Shown: piece by piece, positions 35,719-47,695 of the stretch
How the letters are laid out: each line of letters begins with the position of its first letter
Numbering within the stretch: position 1 is the first letter of the stretch
Assembly: GCA_028753945.1 (NCBI GenBank)
Contig: JAPNXP010000013.1
Coordinates: 2,666,001 to 2,730,000 of the forward strand
DNA from: Hexactinellida sp. DTS-2022
Lineage: Eukaryota; Porifera; Hexactinellida
Reading direction: 5' to 3'
DNA: 64,000 nucleotides
Position numbers and translations under genes: made by a program
The notes under the pieces: generated by a model
Told to the model about the DNA's origin: nothing
The model's database searches: none
The model's input: the letters and a program-made list of their open reading frames with translations, nothing else

Positions 35719-36465
35719 TTGAAAGAAGTAATCGATAAGCTTTGTTTGGACGCAACTGAAGAAACATTCGGAGATATGGATGAACAGATTATAATGATAC
35801 CAGAAATACTTTCAGAAAAAGTCAATTCGCTCAAATCAGAGGTAATTTCAGCTCTACAAACAGGTAAGTACATTACACCACTTCATAAAAAACTCGCATT
35901 TAAAGCTTTAACATTAGGGTCATTAGATATTCTTTTTGAATACAGTTCAAGACCCGAAATAAGCTCCGAGTTCAAGCAGCAAATAGGACATAGCGTTGCC
36001 TCATGGTATGACTAGTATGCCGAAGCTGAATTTGGTGCCGACATCCCACGGGATAAATGGGAACGAGACTACCCCTTCGCTGTCCTTCTACCAGTGGTGA
36101 TGTTGATTTTCCCCGAATAAGTTATTCAAATCACTCTAAAATCACCTCCTAAGACAAACTCGGAAAATAGAGTGTTAACGCGAGAGGACTTTCATTTACC
36201 AACATGGCAAGGGGAATACAATAACATTGCACAAAATAACACCTGCACCCTCGACAATATCATCGCCATATTAAGTCTGTTTAAGGAGAAGATAATTGAA
36301 TCTTGCGGAATATTCGGGTCTACACCATCTGATGCGAAATTCCATGAACTTATGGCCCTTGTCAATGAGTTAAATTTCGATAAGCTCAGATACTTCATTG
36401 CTAAAGCGATTGGAATGCAGAATACATACTCTGAAGTGGTGGAACTGGAACAATACGACTTTTAA
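35719..36465 (+). pseudogene. Unidentified protein-like frame with two stops
   Basis: One reading frame of about 249 codons is interrupted by TAG at 36013-36015 and TAA near 36117-36119. Both sides read as plausible protein: an acidic helical N-terminal part (about 98 residues), then SWYD, YAEAEFGADIPRDKWERD, and a C-terminal block with LPTWQGEYNNIAQN followed by NTCTLDNIIAILSLF. The Cys-x-Leu-Asp-Asn segment reminds me of transposon-associated proteins in invertebrates, but I cannot name a family. No catalytic motif is visible. It is most likely a decayed transposon-encoded protein. Confidence 0.45.
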
Positions 36466-37386
36466 TTGTATGTGTTTGGTTTATGTAATTTAGTATTATA
36501 ATGACAATAGTTACGCTATATATGAGTACCTGCTATCTGGAATTCACCACCAGCTTAGGGTTAGGAGAGTAATAATATCAGCTAGGTTATAGCGGTACTG
36601 GTATAGTGTAGCTCTTGTATTGTATGTGTCCTGTATAAGTTGTGTGTAATTACAGGCTAACTAATAATTCTTTCCACTAGCCATTAATCTTTATATGCTT
36701 TTGTAGATTGTATCATTAACATAGTGTATTTTTGTAATACATTTCCGCTGATTTCGCATTGCAAACCTTGTTATATAGTATATGTATAAGCATATATGAT
36801 TATGTAGTTATGTTTAGTTTTCAGTTGGGTTTAGTATTCTACATTTATTTAATCTGATCGGATAGTATTAACAGTAAACATGTTCAGACCGTATCATCCG
36901 TATGGAATAGTACATTACAATACTTTGAAAGATACCTAAAGCAGAAAGAAAGATTATCCAAAATAATTTAAGATAAATTGTAAAATGAGTAGTAAATTGC
37001 ATTTATAGTAGCGTCTCAGTCTATCAGAGCGCCTCAAAATATAACAGCATAATTTGTAATAGAAAAAATATAAATATAAAATAGAATAGAAAATGTACTC
37101 AAAATACGACAGTACACAAAATACGTCGATAAATTGGTTATGCATGGTTTCGGTACTGAAAAGTACTCAAAATACGTCGAAACAGTACTTTGCAAAAGCC
37201 AAAACATTATTCACATATAACTTTACATTACATTTGTATGCGATCATTGTTTTCAGTAATGCATTGAGGTTCTATTATGAGCATTCAGGGGACCAAAATT
37301 ATGCTTATAATAGAAATACTTCTAAAAAGCGAGCTCAAAATTATATTAACACCACTTAACATATTTTTGTACTAATAGCTAGTTTA
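36466..37386. other. Unassigned AT-rich sequence
   Basis: No supportable gene or terminal repeat. Short repeats of ACTCAAAATACG occur at 37095-37185. Confidence 0.4.
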
Positions 37387-38690
37387 TCTATATATTAAAA
37401 GCGAAATTGTTGTCTGTTTGTGTGTGTGTGTGTGTTTGTCCAGAATTAATTGGAAAGACTACGAGTCCCAGGAAGCTGAAAATTTGTATCTAGGGGTAAT
37501 TTTGTACTGCGACAACGATCTAATGGTTTCTAAGCGAAATAACGGGGTATGACGTCATAAACGCACATATTTGGCAATAACTCTCAGTTTTTATTCGATT
37601 AGCCCACGATTTTAGATGATAACACAACATACAATGAGACACACGTATACCGATTTCTGGGAATGTTACGTCACGTAAGAATTAATTTGGATTCAGCTCT
37701 TACACTTTTAGTTCAATCGACAAATAATTTTGTCACATTATAAAACAGAATGTATTGCATGTCTCTAGAAATTTTATAATTTTCGCATTTAATCTGAGCC
37801 AGGCAATAACAAAAATGTAACCTCCAATTGCTGCGAATTTGCACATATTGAGGTTTGATGATTTAATGTTCACCTACATTATTTGCGAAATTGCATACTA
37901 ATTAATCCAGTTTGGCTTCCATCAGTTTATTTCTATTTGTGATGTATTTAGCTTACGTCAATGACATAAGTATGCATAATATTACTATCAATCTGATTTG
38001 TTTGGTTAACAAAGAATGCGCTTAGAGTCTCTAATGCATTGTTTATTTATTACACCTATATTGGCTTCTATAATAAGACTATCAATGGAACCTAGTATTT
38101 CTACTAGAAATGAATTAAGTTAAGTAATCTAGGATTTTGGTTCTGCCTAACGATGAGATTTATTATGTTAATTATTGCTATCAATGTAATTAAATAATTC
38201 ACTAACTCAGCTCTGCAAAATGAATTGTTTATGGTGAGATCTATAAATGTTTATTACTATTAAATCAATATTTTGGACTCAACTTTAAACCATTATTATG
38301 GAGAGATTACACCCAGAGTTAGTAAATTACTTTGCAATACAATTTACTGAAATAATTAATTGCTTATAATTTACCAACCACATGCTCAATTTAATTGAGC
38401 TAACAAGCTAACCTTTTTATATAGCTGAACGAGCTACCCTTAAGAACTATTGAGCTATTAATTAACTAAAAATTAATAACTATTGAGCAATGAGAATAAC
38501 TTACACAACATAATTCCCCAAACAAATTACAGTAATCACAACCCAAAATGAATTTTAGGCACGCGCTATTAGTAATAGTGTGTAATTCACTAGCCACAGG
38601 TGAACTCATTAGTAATATTATAGCTTTTTGGGAAGGGAAAGGCCGCGAAGCGGCCGTTAATTGCATCGCGTAGTGCCTAACACAAACAAA
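37387..38690 (+). mobile_element. Helitron-like element, 3'-truncated
   Basis: Starts TCTATATATTAAAAGCG, then a GTGTGTG run and TTTGTCCAGAATTAATTGG, matching 23148 and 23703 for at least 150 bp. Near the right side GGAAAGGCCGCGAAGCGGCC and TAGTGCCTAACACAAAC match the pre-terminal part of the family, but the final GACCGAAGGGCTCG is missing. About 1 kb of AT-rich interior has no ORF. Confidence 0.6.
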
Positions 38691-38739
38691 TCGTCTGTAT
38701 AATATTCGTTCAATAAACAAAACAAAACTTCGAAAAATG

Positions 38740-38890
38740 TAGTGTCAATGTGGTCAGCGATACCCAAACTTTTTAAACCGTGGACAACTATAGTAAACAT
38801 TAGACATTCAGTGACCCCTTCCCATTGACTGTAATACATCTTGTGCATCCATACAGCGCTCCGTGGACCCCAGGTTGGGAATCACTGCCC
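38740..38890. mobile_element. hAT MITE relic
   Basis: Left CAGCGATACCCAAACTTTTT pairs with right CAGTGATTCCCAACCTGGGG (complement), a Charlie-like terminus pair. GTGGAC blocks lie inside both ends. No TSD. Confidence 0.55.
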
Positions 38891-39932
38891 TAAATCAACA
38901 ACAATGAGACCTATATATATGTATCACCAATTAATTTATGTATGGAATATACAAAACTTGTTGTACAAGTACGTACAAAAACTGTCTAAACTATCGACAA
39001 ATTAATCATACTTGGTAAAGAATTCAGTAATCCTTGACTGAATCTGGCATGATAGAGGATCAAATTTAGGGGGCAAAATAACCCGATGGAAAACACATTA
39101 AATAATAATGCTACATTTTAGCATGATAAAGGTAGCAAAAAAAAACGATACGCAAATAAACCTGATTTGGACAATATATAAATTGTGTTATGGAGAAACA
39201 AAGACAAGGAAGGGGGAAAAATAACCAGGGAGGCAAAAAATCCCAGCGGAAAAAAACCTGTTTTCGACCGTATAAATACACAAAACAAGAATATTGCAAA
39301 ATGATTCGTCGTTGTAGTAATTTAGCATACAGTATATCAAAAATCGATTACCGAGGTGAACATCCACATATATGTTCACACCTTCAGTGATAATTCAAGT
39401 CATTACCACCTAAACTCTGTTCAAGACAGCTGGTACGGCCGACCGGACATCACAATTTTAGAAGTGTGCAATGATACTATAGATTGGATTTTAAATTCCA
39501 ATACTACAGTATAGGAAGCGCACTTATAAGCATAGGGGCAACCCAAAATTTCACAAATTTAAATAAAAATTTGAGGGGATCTGCCCCAAATATTGGGGAC
39601 TTCCCCCAAATGAGTCAATGTGGGTATTTTTGGGGGGACTCATCGGGGTTCCCCCCACAAATTTGGGGAGGCCCTCCCAAATGAAACACTACAGGGGTGA
39701 TAAGAATGTGGATGGATGGGGGGTGGGAGTTCTGAGTTCATAGGGTTGGGGCAGAATTGATGGAGGTCAGGGTGGTAGCCGGCATCTTAGAAAGTGTTGT
39801 CGGGCTCGGAGATAAACTCGAAGGGAGCAAAGGCGTGGAGAATATCAATGGGGTCCTGAGATGTGTAGAGAAAATCCTGGCGACGTCCCAGATTGTAATG
39901 CGTATCTATATACCTTGTATTCTTAGCTACCT
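38891..39932. other. Unassigned sequence with G-run relic
   Basis: No gene. About 39520-39690 contains TTTGGGG/CCCCAAA-rich blocks (GGGGACTTCCCCCAAATG) of a probable MITE without identified ends. Confidence 0.4.
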
Positions 39933-40473
39933 GGGGCCTTATCCACTAAACTTCTTAACTTATAATTTGCTTAACTTTAAGAAAATTATTAGTTTTTGCT
40001 TAAAGTTAAGCAAAAACTTAGTTTTGCTTAAACTTAAATCAGTACTTAAGCAACACTTAAGTCAGACTTAAGTTGGTATTCACTAAACAAAACTTAAGGA
40101 AAAACTAAGAATTTGCTTAAAGTGAAGCAAATTATTAGTATTTGCTTAAAACTTAAGCAAATTCTTAGTTTTTGCTTAAACTTAAATCAGCACTTAAGCA
40201 ACACTTAAGTCAGACTTAAGTTGGTATTTACTAAACAAAACTTAAGCAAAAACTAAGAATTTGCTTAACTTTAAGCAAATTCTTAGAATTTTCTAAAATT
40301 TTTCTTAACTCTGACTAAAACTTGAGTTAAAACTTAAGTCATACCGGACGTTGATTTAACTGTTATTTTATTTCAAACTTATCACTAACTTCAACTACCG
40401 AACATATACAATGTAAACACCGGATATATAAACAACAATTTAACAATAATTACATAATGGTATTCTTAACCAA

Positions 40474-41220
40474 ATGACCCTCGAAAAATCCAAAACCCGT
40501 TTGAAAAATTTTTCCACCGAAGAAATTCATTCCTTGGTGGACATAATCCTTGAAAACAAGTCGCAGTTATTAGGCAGCTTAGGTGCTTCATTTACCTTTG
40601 AAGAGAAGACTTTGGTTTGGGAGGAAGTCGCCTTTAGGTTATCATCTCTACATGGGGTAACAAGAACTAGAGATGATATACTTAAAAAGTGGTCTAACCT
40701 CTTGAGCAAACATAAACCACTAATCGCCGATAAGCTTGATTCAATTCATAAAACTGACGGAGGTCCCCCTGGAGCCGAGTTAACACTATTGGAGGACAAG
40801 ATTAGAAGTATTAAGGGCAAAGAAGTGTTTGAGGGCATTGCTTCTGGAATAGATATCAGCTCTTAAGTTTCCATTGAGTCTGACCAGCAGATGCCAATAA
40901 GTCCAATCTTCTCAACTGATGATGACCAGCCGAAGTTTGAGGTACTGCCCAATCGCAAGAGATAATACTTCTCACATAGCTTATCACCAAGTGATCTCAC
41001 ACAAACTAAACATATTCTCCTCGAAAAAGAACAGCAGAAATTGGATTGCATGAAGAATATAGAACATAGAATGGAGAAATCGAGTACAGCCTGAAACGAA
41101 TTGGGGATATAATGATGGAAACAATCCCCGAGATACTCGCGAACCAAAACAGACTGTTAGCTGCGTTAACCCAGCCAGGTTTAGAGCATCCTGTAGCAGC
41201 AGTCGGGTCTTAAGTTTCAA
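40474..41220 (+). pseudogene. Harbinger Myb/SANT-like DNA-binding protein, broken
   Basis: The first 130 codons are open. They encode a trihelix Myb/SANT-like domain (about residues 12-85, with FSTEEIHSLVDIILEN and ILKKWSNLLSK). KTDGGPPGAELTLLEDKI then matches the conserved GGGPP-LT segment of Harbinger-associated Myb proteins, followed by an EVFEGI core. TAA at 40864-40866 ends the open part. The same frame continues with protein-like sequence (QPKFEVLPNRKR, LEKEQQKLDCMKNIEHRMEK) broken by more stops. In this superfamily the protein binds element ends and brings in the transposase. Confidence 0.7.
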
Positions 41221-41469
41221 ATCCCTATGTGAAGAATTTTCCTCCTCATCCATCAATGTATCCTCCTACTACCGATTATTAATGGATTTCTACTAATTAA
41301 TAACCAAGTAATCAAAGATAGATAGTTCGCTAATAGTTCTCCAATAAATAGTATTCTATAATATAACTTTGTAATTATACTATTACCTACTTTACTAGTA
41401 TAAATTCAATGTAGTATACAACAGCAAAATTAAGCAAAAAAATCTGATATTATTGATTCTCTAATTATT

Positions 41470-42400
41470 AATCCATTTTCTGAAGGTTCCGGTGGGACTA
41501 TATCTGAGATAAGATCAGTCATCAACATTTCAAAATCGGCTAAGAGGCCATGGCTAATACACATGTTATGCAGCACCATGGTAGCCAATATAATTTTGCA
41601 AAGGTACACTCAATGGTTTGGCGAGCTTTAAGAAAAGCCCGATTATACCTTCTGTGCCCAGGAGTAATTGGAGAAGTTATAGGAGTCATTAGGTTTTGTT
41701 TTTATCCATAAGCACTATCACCCAAGAACCACCCATGTACAGTTTCGATCTCACCAGTTGTTATCTTTTGATTTATGCCTGATTGTCGCCATATGAAAGC
41801 ATCATGAGTACATCCCGGCAATTTAACAACAGCATTAATGAAGTGAAATTCGTGGGCACAAATCGCTTGTATGTTAATAGAATGAAATCCCTTTTGGTTA
41901 ACATAGATATCCTCATTCGATGATGGCGCAAGGACGGAAACATGTGAACAATCAATACAACCGAGAACTAGTGGAAACTTGTATTTATTGTGGAAGAATC
42001 TTTGAATTACTTTTTGTCGAGATGTATTTGGAAATTGAATATATGTAGGAGCAATAGCTGTTAATGCTTCACATACAGCAGTTACGCATCTGGATACAGA
42101 TGTTTAGGAGATCCCATGTGCGTATGCGACTACCGTTTGAATGTACTGTAGCTAAAAATTGTAGAGATACTGCTAGTTGTGTAGCTGGAACAATTGGGTA
42201 AGAACGAGCTGTGGTGCGATTTAGTTTCGTAGAAATCCTTTCCAGGAGTTCGAGGAACATATACTGAGTAATTCTGTACCTAGTGATAAACTCAAAGTCA
42301 GAATATGCATCCAGGGGGTTTAGTCGATCTCTAAAAACTCGCTGTCTACGTAAGCTGCTTGTATTAATTCAATTTCAATCTCAATCAAACTTAGTGCAGA
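41470..42400 (-). pseudogene. HARBI1-like (DDE_Tnp_4) transposase, broken
   Basis: On the minus strand, about 42230-42160 encodes ATQLAVSLQFLATV, typical of the helical N-terminal part of HARBI1-like nucleases. About 41975-41765 encodes FPLVLGCIDCSHVSVLAPS (first catalytic Asp), then NQKGFHSINIQAIC and KLPGCTHDAFIW. The usual second Asp after NxQxxCD is not visible; the sequence reads ICAHEFHF. Frame changes and stops separate the pieces, so no functional protein is possible. It faces the Myb-like gene across the element. Confidence 0.7.
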
Positions 42401-42740
42401 TGACATGAAAAGAATATATAGAATTTATGTTAACTATACCTAATACTGAGTAAATTGTCAGAAAATTGCTGCTGCACAAGATATACATTAAACTATTTCG
42501 AGTAATATATAGCCTATTATTATAGAAATATATCATTCTATAATTAACTTATGAGTATCATATTACTACATGCGAGATAAATTTAGTATTCGTCTTCTAG
42601 GGTCTGTAATTTTTCTGAGAATAATATTTATTGCTCATTAGACAGAAACTCGTGCGAAGTATTAGGATGTTTATGATATTCATGTAAATTTAATTATAAT
42701 ACGACTTAATTGGCATAACTGCAAAAGTAATATACAAATA

Positions 42741-43000
42741 CCGTATTTATTCGAATAGTAGCCTAGGCGATTATTGTTTTATAGGCCATTTTCTGACCAA
42801 TAATTTTTGTGACTTTTCGAGAATATCACATGTTGATACAATTTATTTAGCATAGTCGGTTGATAATCGTATTGCGACTAATATTAGATAAAGAAATTTA
42901 CTCAGGGTACCTGTAGTAAATTTATATTTGCAAATTTGGGGGGGCTATTATTGGAGGTAGGCGATTATTCGAATAGGGGCTACTATTAGAATAAATACGG
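42741..43000. mobile_element. 260-bp mariner-type MITE, copy 1
   Basis: TIR CCGTATTTATTCGAATAGTA on the left and CCGTATTTATTCTAATAGTA (complement) on the right, with flanking TA on both sides. AGGCGATTATT blocks lie inside. Inserted in the Harbinger element. Confidence 0.85.
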
Positions 43001-43063
43001 TATTTAAAATATGTTCAACTTTGGAGTCATGGATACAAACTTATTCACCAAATAAAATATATA

Positions 43064-43323
43064 CCGTGTTTATTCGAATAGTAGCCTAGGCGATTATTGT
43101 TTTTTAGGCCATTTTCTGACCAATAATTTTTGTGACTTTTCGAGAATATCACATGTTGATACAATTTATTTAGTATAGTCGGTTGATAATCGTATTGCGA
43201 CTAATATTAGATAAATAAATTTTCTCAGGGTACCCGTGATAAATTTTTATTTGCTAATTTGGGGGGGCTATTATTGGAGGTAGGCGATTATTCGAATAGG
43301 GGCTACTATTAGAGTATATACGG
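43064..43323. mobile_element. 260-bp mariner-type MITE, copy 2
   Basis: Same family and orientation as copy 1, only 63 bp away and very similar (CCGTGTTTATTCGAATAGTA at the left end). TA at both edges. The spacing suggests two independent insertions. Confidence 0.85.
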
Positions 43324-43325
43324 TA

Positions 43326-43736
43326 TCTATATGATTAAAACTCATTGTTGAGTGTTTGTGTGTTTGTCCGTATTATATTAAAGGGATGGGGGAAAACCCG
43401 CATTTACATTTGAGAAATACACTATCTTAAAATGTTATAATAGGTAAACAGTATGATGATTTCGAAATTTGCATTCATAATGCTTAAGTAATTAAGTAAT
43501 GTTCAAAAATATAAGACTTATATAAAATTGATACATTAGGGGTACTTTACACAAGTATAGCTAATATTTAGTATGATTATGTTTAAGATAATCATAAATA
43601 TATCCGTACGGAGGGTAAAATTGGGATAGATGGGAATTAAGTTATTTATTTTATATGGCCTTAACTGTCCATTGAAAAAAGGAAGACCGCGTAACGATTT
43701 GATCATCCGTAGCGAAGTGACCGGGACCGAAGGGCT
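43326..43736 (+). mobile_element. Short Helitron-like element
   Basis: Starts TCTATATGATTAAAACTC, then TTTGTCCGTATTATATTAAA and GGGATGGGGGAA as in the element at 115-1205. Ends CGTAGCGAAGTGACCG and GACCGAAGGGCTTA. It directly abuts the MITE at 43064-43323. Confidence 0.6.
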
Positions 43737-44099
43737 TATGATATATATCCCCAAAACTTGCAATTTACAAGAAAATTATTTTCTCAAAAAACTTAAGTTT
43801 GACTAGAACTTAAGCAAAATCTAAGATTTCCGTTAAGTTTTCTAACTTTAAGAAAACTAAACAAAAACTAAGCAAAATTTAAGTTTGTGCTTAAAGTTAA
43901 GCATAATCTAAGATTTCAGTTAAGTTTTCTAAGTTTAAGAAAACTTAACCAAAACTAAGCAAAAACTAATTTTCCTTAGATTTTGGTTAAACTTAATCAA
44001 AACTTAAGTTTTTGCTTAAAGTTAAGCATAATCTAAGATTTCTGTTAAGTTTTCTAACTTTAAGAAAACTTAACCAAAACCAGGGACTTCTTTAATATA

Positions 44100-44690
44100 G
44101 GTGTTACGGAAGATGTTGGCTCGGTTAATTTGTATGGCTTTTCTTCAGCACTAATGAGGTTTCAGTTAACCGCAGCAATTATCAGGTTTCCAGTTATGTA
44201 GCATTAATAAGGTTTCTGGTAACATTTGCAGTAATAAGGATTCCACAAATAGGATTTTGTAAACGCCACATCTTCTGTATTGGAAGATGTTGGCTCGGGA
44301 ATTACAAATATGATTACTGTAAATCCCTTCGTTATATCAGATATAACGAAGGAATTTACAGTTCCTAAGCACTTCGTTATAACGAGAGTTCACTTTATAT
44401 TCATGTTTAAGTCTAGTATTTACATATTATCTATATTTCAGATCATAATTATATTTGTAATACCCGAGCCAACATCTTCCAATACGGAAGATGTTGGCGT
44501 TTACAAAATCGTATTTGTGGAATCCTTATTACTGCAAATGTTACTAGAAACTTCATCAATGCTACATAACTGGAAACCTGATAAGTGCTGCGGTTAACTG
44601 AAACCTCATTATTAGTGCTGAAGGAAAGCCATACAAATTAACCGAGCCAACATCTTCCAATCGCCAACATCTTCCGTACATAGGGACTGT
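44100..44690. repeat. Long foldback (hairpin) insertion
   Basis: The sequence from ACGGAAGATGTTGGCTCGG inward to about 44290 recurs in inverse order from about 44465 to 44690. The arms are about 190-220 bp, with a second palindrome in the middle (CTTCGTTATATCAGATATAACGAAG, in two parts, near 44327-44352). The word GGAAGATGTTGGC appears at each turn. The ORF across it is hairpin translation. Confidence 0.8.
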
Positions 44691-44939
44691 AAACTTCGTT
44701 TTACGGTAAAATTAGCGTAGGCCTAAAACAGTATTGTTACTTATTGATATCCCATAATCCGCTAATGCTAGACACAGGAAATGTATTATTGTCGTATAGG
44801 AAGTCATATTTTGGGAGTCCAACGGTCATATTGGTTTATCGAAAATATTTGTGGAATGTAAGTTATGCGATTTTCGCACTTTTCCATATATGGTAAGATT
44901 GTTAAAATCTCGAGATTAGTTAGTTTTATACATTTACAG

Positions 44940-45124
44940 CAGGCTTTCATCTAGGCAAAATTTCCCGCGCGCCTAGATTAAGTTTGAGCTCGCTCACACG
45001 CGCCTAAAATACTCAATTTGTATTACGTCTATGGGAGCATCTCTCAATTTTCGCGCGCCTAGAAAAGTTTCCCTTTGAAATTACGCGCCTGCAGGCGTAT
45101 CGCATACGCCTGGATGAAACCCTG
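44940..45124. mobile_element. 185-bp hAT MITE
   Basis: TIR CAGGCTTTCATCTAGGCAAA and CAGGGTTTCATCCAGGCGTA (complement). Perfect 8-bp TSD ATTTACAG at 44932-44939 and 45125-45132. Relatives lie near 9089 (left end only) and 54198-54355. Confidence 0.9.
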
Positions 45125-45554
45125 ATTTACAGTCCCTATATTAAAGAAGTCCCTGCCAAAACAAAGCAAAACTTAAGTTTTGCTTAGTTTTTGAGTTAAA
45201 CAAAATTTATAATGTTAGTGAATAATGCCCCTGCTCTATATTTCGGCTGAAAGCGGATCCGTTCCGCTAAGATCCGATTACGGCCGGATCTCAAAAAAAT
45301 AGATCCGGTGTGTCTCTATTTAGGGACTCATCATAAAACGTACAACATTTTCGAGGCATATCTAATTCGAATCTTTATAATAAACAACATAATTATAGAT
45401 ATCTAAGGGGTAAGGAGATGCTAAACTACAAAACAGGGGTTGACAACCTTTTTGTGATGAGTGCCAAATAATAATATAGATTAAGGGAAACGCAATAGGA
45501 AATCAATGTGATCTACTGAGTTCCTAAATATGAACTCCCATTTCCCATTCGCCA

Positions 45555-46468
45555 ATAACAAATTTTAAATGCACAAAGTTAACTGATGTCGAGATTTTAA
45601 CAATATTACCATATATGGAAAGGTGTGAACATCGCATAACTTACATTCCACAAATATGACCGTTGGACTCCCAAAATATGACTTCCTATACGACAATAAT
45701 ACATTTCCTGTGTCTAGCATTAGCGGATTACGGATTACCAATAAGCTGGGCGGTCCTTCCACTAGGCGAACTAGGCAGTCGCCTAGGGCGGCACAATTTA
45801 AGAGGCGGCATATTTGCAAACTGAGTGAACAATTGAAGTACACACAACGATCACTTGCTAATGTAAATTGAAAATGCTCATCCTCTGATTATCCCACACC
45901 CTTTAATCCAAAACACACATCAATTAGACTTATTTTCCACCCAATTTGATTTTATAATCCGTAAACTAAATGGCCCAACTCTCTAAATACTTATCCTCGT
46001 CAATTCTAAGTACTCAATGTTTGTTTGTTTTTAGAATTTAGAAGGGCTATAACTTCCCCTGTTTATCAGGTTCCAATCAGGGCTTCATCTAGAGTTAGGT
46101 ATCCCACATCCTAAGTATGCATAGTTGAAATTTCGTCCAACCTAATGTATTATGAACATGGAGATAGCACCTGATATGGGCCATTTTCCCGATCCCTCAT
46201 AAATATTTCCCAAATATCACTCACCCCTGGGCGCGCGGGCTCGCCCAAATAAGGTATAGTTCCAACCTGACCTCTTTTGTTGTTAATTTTCCCAATACTA
46301 TATATTAGTAAATTAGGACATGTATTCGAAAATTTGGAGGGCCTAGGGGGGCGGATTTAGAACCCGACTCAAGGACCGCTCTTGCCAATAAGTACACAAT
46401 ACTGTTTTCGGCATACGCTATTTTTACCGTAAACGAAGTTTACAGTCCCTATATTAAAGAAGTCCCTG
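45555..46468 (-). mobile_element. TIR element of the 44081 family, copy 2
   Basis: The right end CCTATATTAAAGAAGTCCCTG (last 21 bases, ending 46468) and the preceding AAACGAAGTTTACAGT match copy 1 inversely. 45576-45745 is the complement of 44745-44930. A hAT element (45746-46384) splits it. The left end is not identified. Confidence 0.6.
45746..46384. mobile_element. hAT-type element nested in copy 2
   Basis: Left CTGGGCGGTCCTT pairs with right CAAGAGCGGTCCTT (complement). The 8-bp TSD CCAATAAG is perfect at 45738-45745 and 46385-46392. GCCTAGGG blocks lie near both ends. No transposase. Confidence 0.85.
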
Positions 46469-47690
46469 ATAAGGCTAAACGAAGTTTGGTGACCGAGGCG
46501 AAGTACCAAGGTAGAGGAACAGTCCGGTATTTCACAAGGTGAGTAGAGTATAAGACTAGTAGCTCGGTGTCCTCGAGGATTACGAAGCCGCCAGTGCGAT
46601 CGGTTTGAAGGATGCGAAGGTGGTGAAGGGCGATAGATTTTTTGAAGGATGATATGAGGAGGGAAAATGGTTTGAGTGTTTCACGATGTAAATGGAGGAT
46701 GGGAAAAACGGGTGAGCGGAGGGGCATTCAAATCGAGGTCTAAAATAGTTTGGAAATGATTGAGAAAGGGGTTGGATTGAGGAGGAGATGGTGTTTGAAA
46801 GGAAAGGCCATAAGACATGAGGTTCTGGAGTTCGAGTGCTAGGTAGTGTTCGGAAAAAATCACCCTTTTCTAGAAAAGACCGGGGCAGGTGGAAAAAAAC
46901 GCGTAGTTAACATAGGTATTTCGGTGTATTTAGTGGTTAATCCACTAACCTTTGTATAACATTAGGGATCCACTTTCAAAAGTCCTAAATATATCAATCG
47001 TTGGCACTAGAAGTGTAGAATCTCTAAAAATATCTGTCTCTTGCATATAGAAGCTGACCATAAATAGGCCTATAGTGTTGCCGTATATGGTCATAAATGT
47101 TTTTTTCCAAATTTACTGCCCTTTTCCGGGGTGGAAAAAGCCGGTTTTTCCCGGTTTATTCCCGATTTTTTTTCCGGGGTGGTATTTTCAGGCAAACACT
47201 TGTGATATGTGTTAAGGGAGAGAGTTCGAATAATGGACGGTCCGAGGGGAGTATTTGAAGGTGGAGAGGGGTGGTAGGATACTTTTGGATGGGTGGTTTG
47301 GAAATTTATCGTATGATGACGTAGTAATCTAAGTTCGGGGTGGGAAGATGCTCATACAAAGAACATTCGTGAGTTTGGAAGAGGTGTAGGAGAAGGCTAA
47401 GAGGAGCTGAGTCAGGCACTCCTACCCTCGCTAAAAAGGGAGTTCAGTGGTTGCGCGCGCCAAGTTATTGGTGCGAGGGGTGATGGTCAACTCATCGAGT
47501 CGCCAAATGCTAGGGGTTGCATGGATGGGGTGAGTACAGGTACCTTGATGGCAAGCGGGACTAAGATCACAGAACAGTTTTTGGGACCGGCGGAACAACG
47601 AATATGGGCAGCGGATGTTGGCAATCTTACGAGGACGACCACATTTCAAACATAAGCCATGGGCTTTGCAGGCTTCAAGTAGGCATTTGG
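46449..47690 (-). pseudogene. Possible retroelement protein debris
   Basis: The base composition (G/A-rich plus strand, C/T-rich minus strand) differs from its surroundings. Minus-strand frames encode FSEHYLALELQNLMSYGLSF with TILDLDLNAP, and KKSIALHHLRILQTDRTGGF with VILEDTELLVLY. The latter resembles the lead-in to a reverse transcriptase in Penelope-like elements (ADKGG-VVMD), but no YADD box is visible. A Cys-rich stretch (GLCLKCGRPRKIANIRCP) lies at 47500-47680. Frames shift repeatedly. The family assignment is a guess. Confidence 0.3.
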
Positions 47691-47695
47691 AGATA

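Larger units (their letters stand above)
44081..45153. mobile_element. TIR element with two nested insertions, copy 1
   Basis: The ends are CAGGGACTTCTTTAATATAG and its exact complement. CCAAAAC flanks both sides (44074-44080, 45154-45160) as a 7-bp TSD. A foldback (44100-44690) and a 185-bp MITE (44940-45124) are inserted in it. Its body (about 44690-44930) is repeated in inverse orientation at 45576-45745 plus 46393-46468. Confidence 0.75.
39933..45231. mobile_element. PIF/Harbinger element, decayed and multiply interrupted
   Basis: The left end GGGGCCTTATCCACTAA pairs with the right end, which reads GGGGCATTATTCACTAA on the complementary strand. Several hundred bases of subterminal AACTTAAG / TTTGCTTAA repeats lie inside both ends (39955-40340 and 43785-44080 plus 45160-45210). 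Inside are a Myb/SANT-like gene and an antisense HARBI1-like transposase, the usual pair of Harbinger elements. Younger insertions occupy 42741-43000, 43064-43323, 43326-43736 and 44081-45153. The expected 3-bp TSD is not evident. Confidence 0.75.

Noticed and set aside
44280-44597. 105-codon ORF
   Set aside because: Lies entirely in the foldback hairpin.
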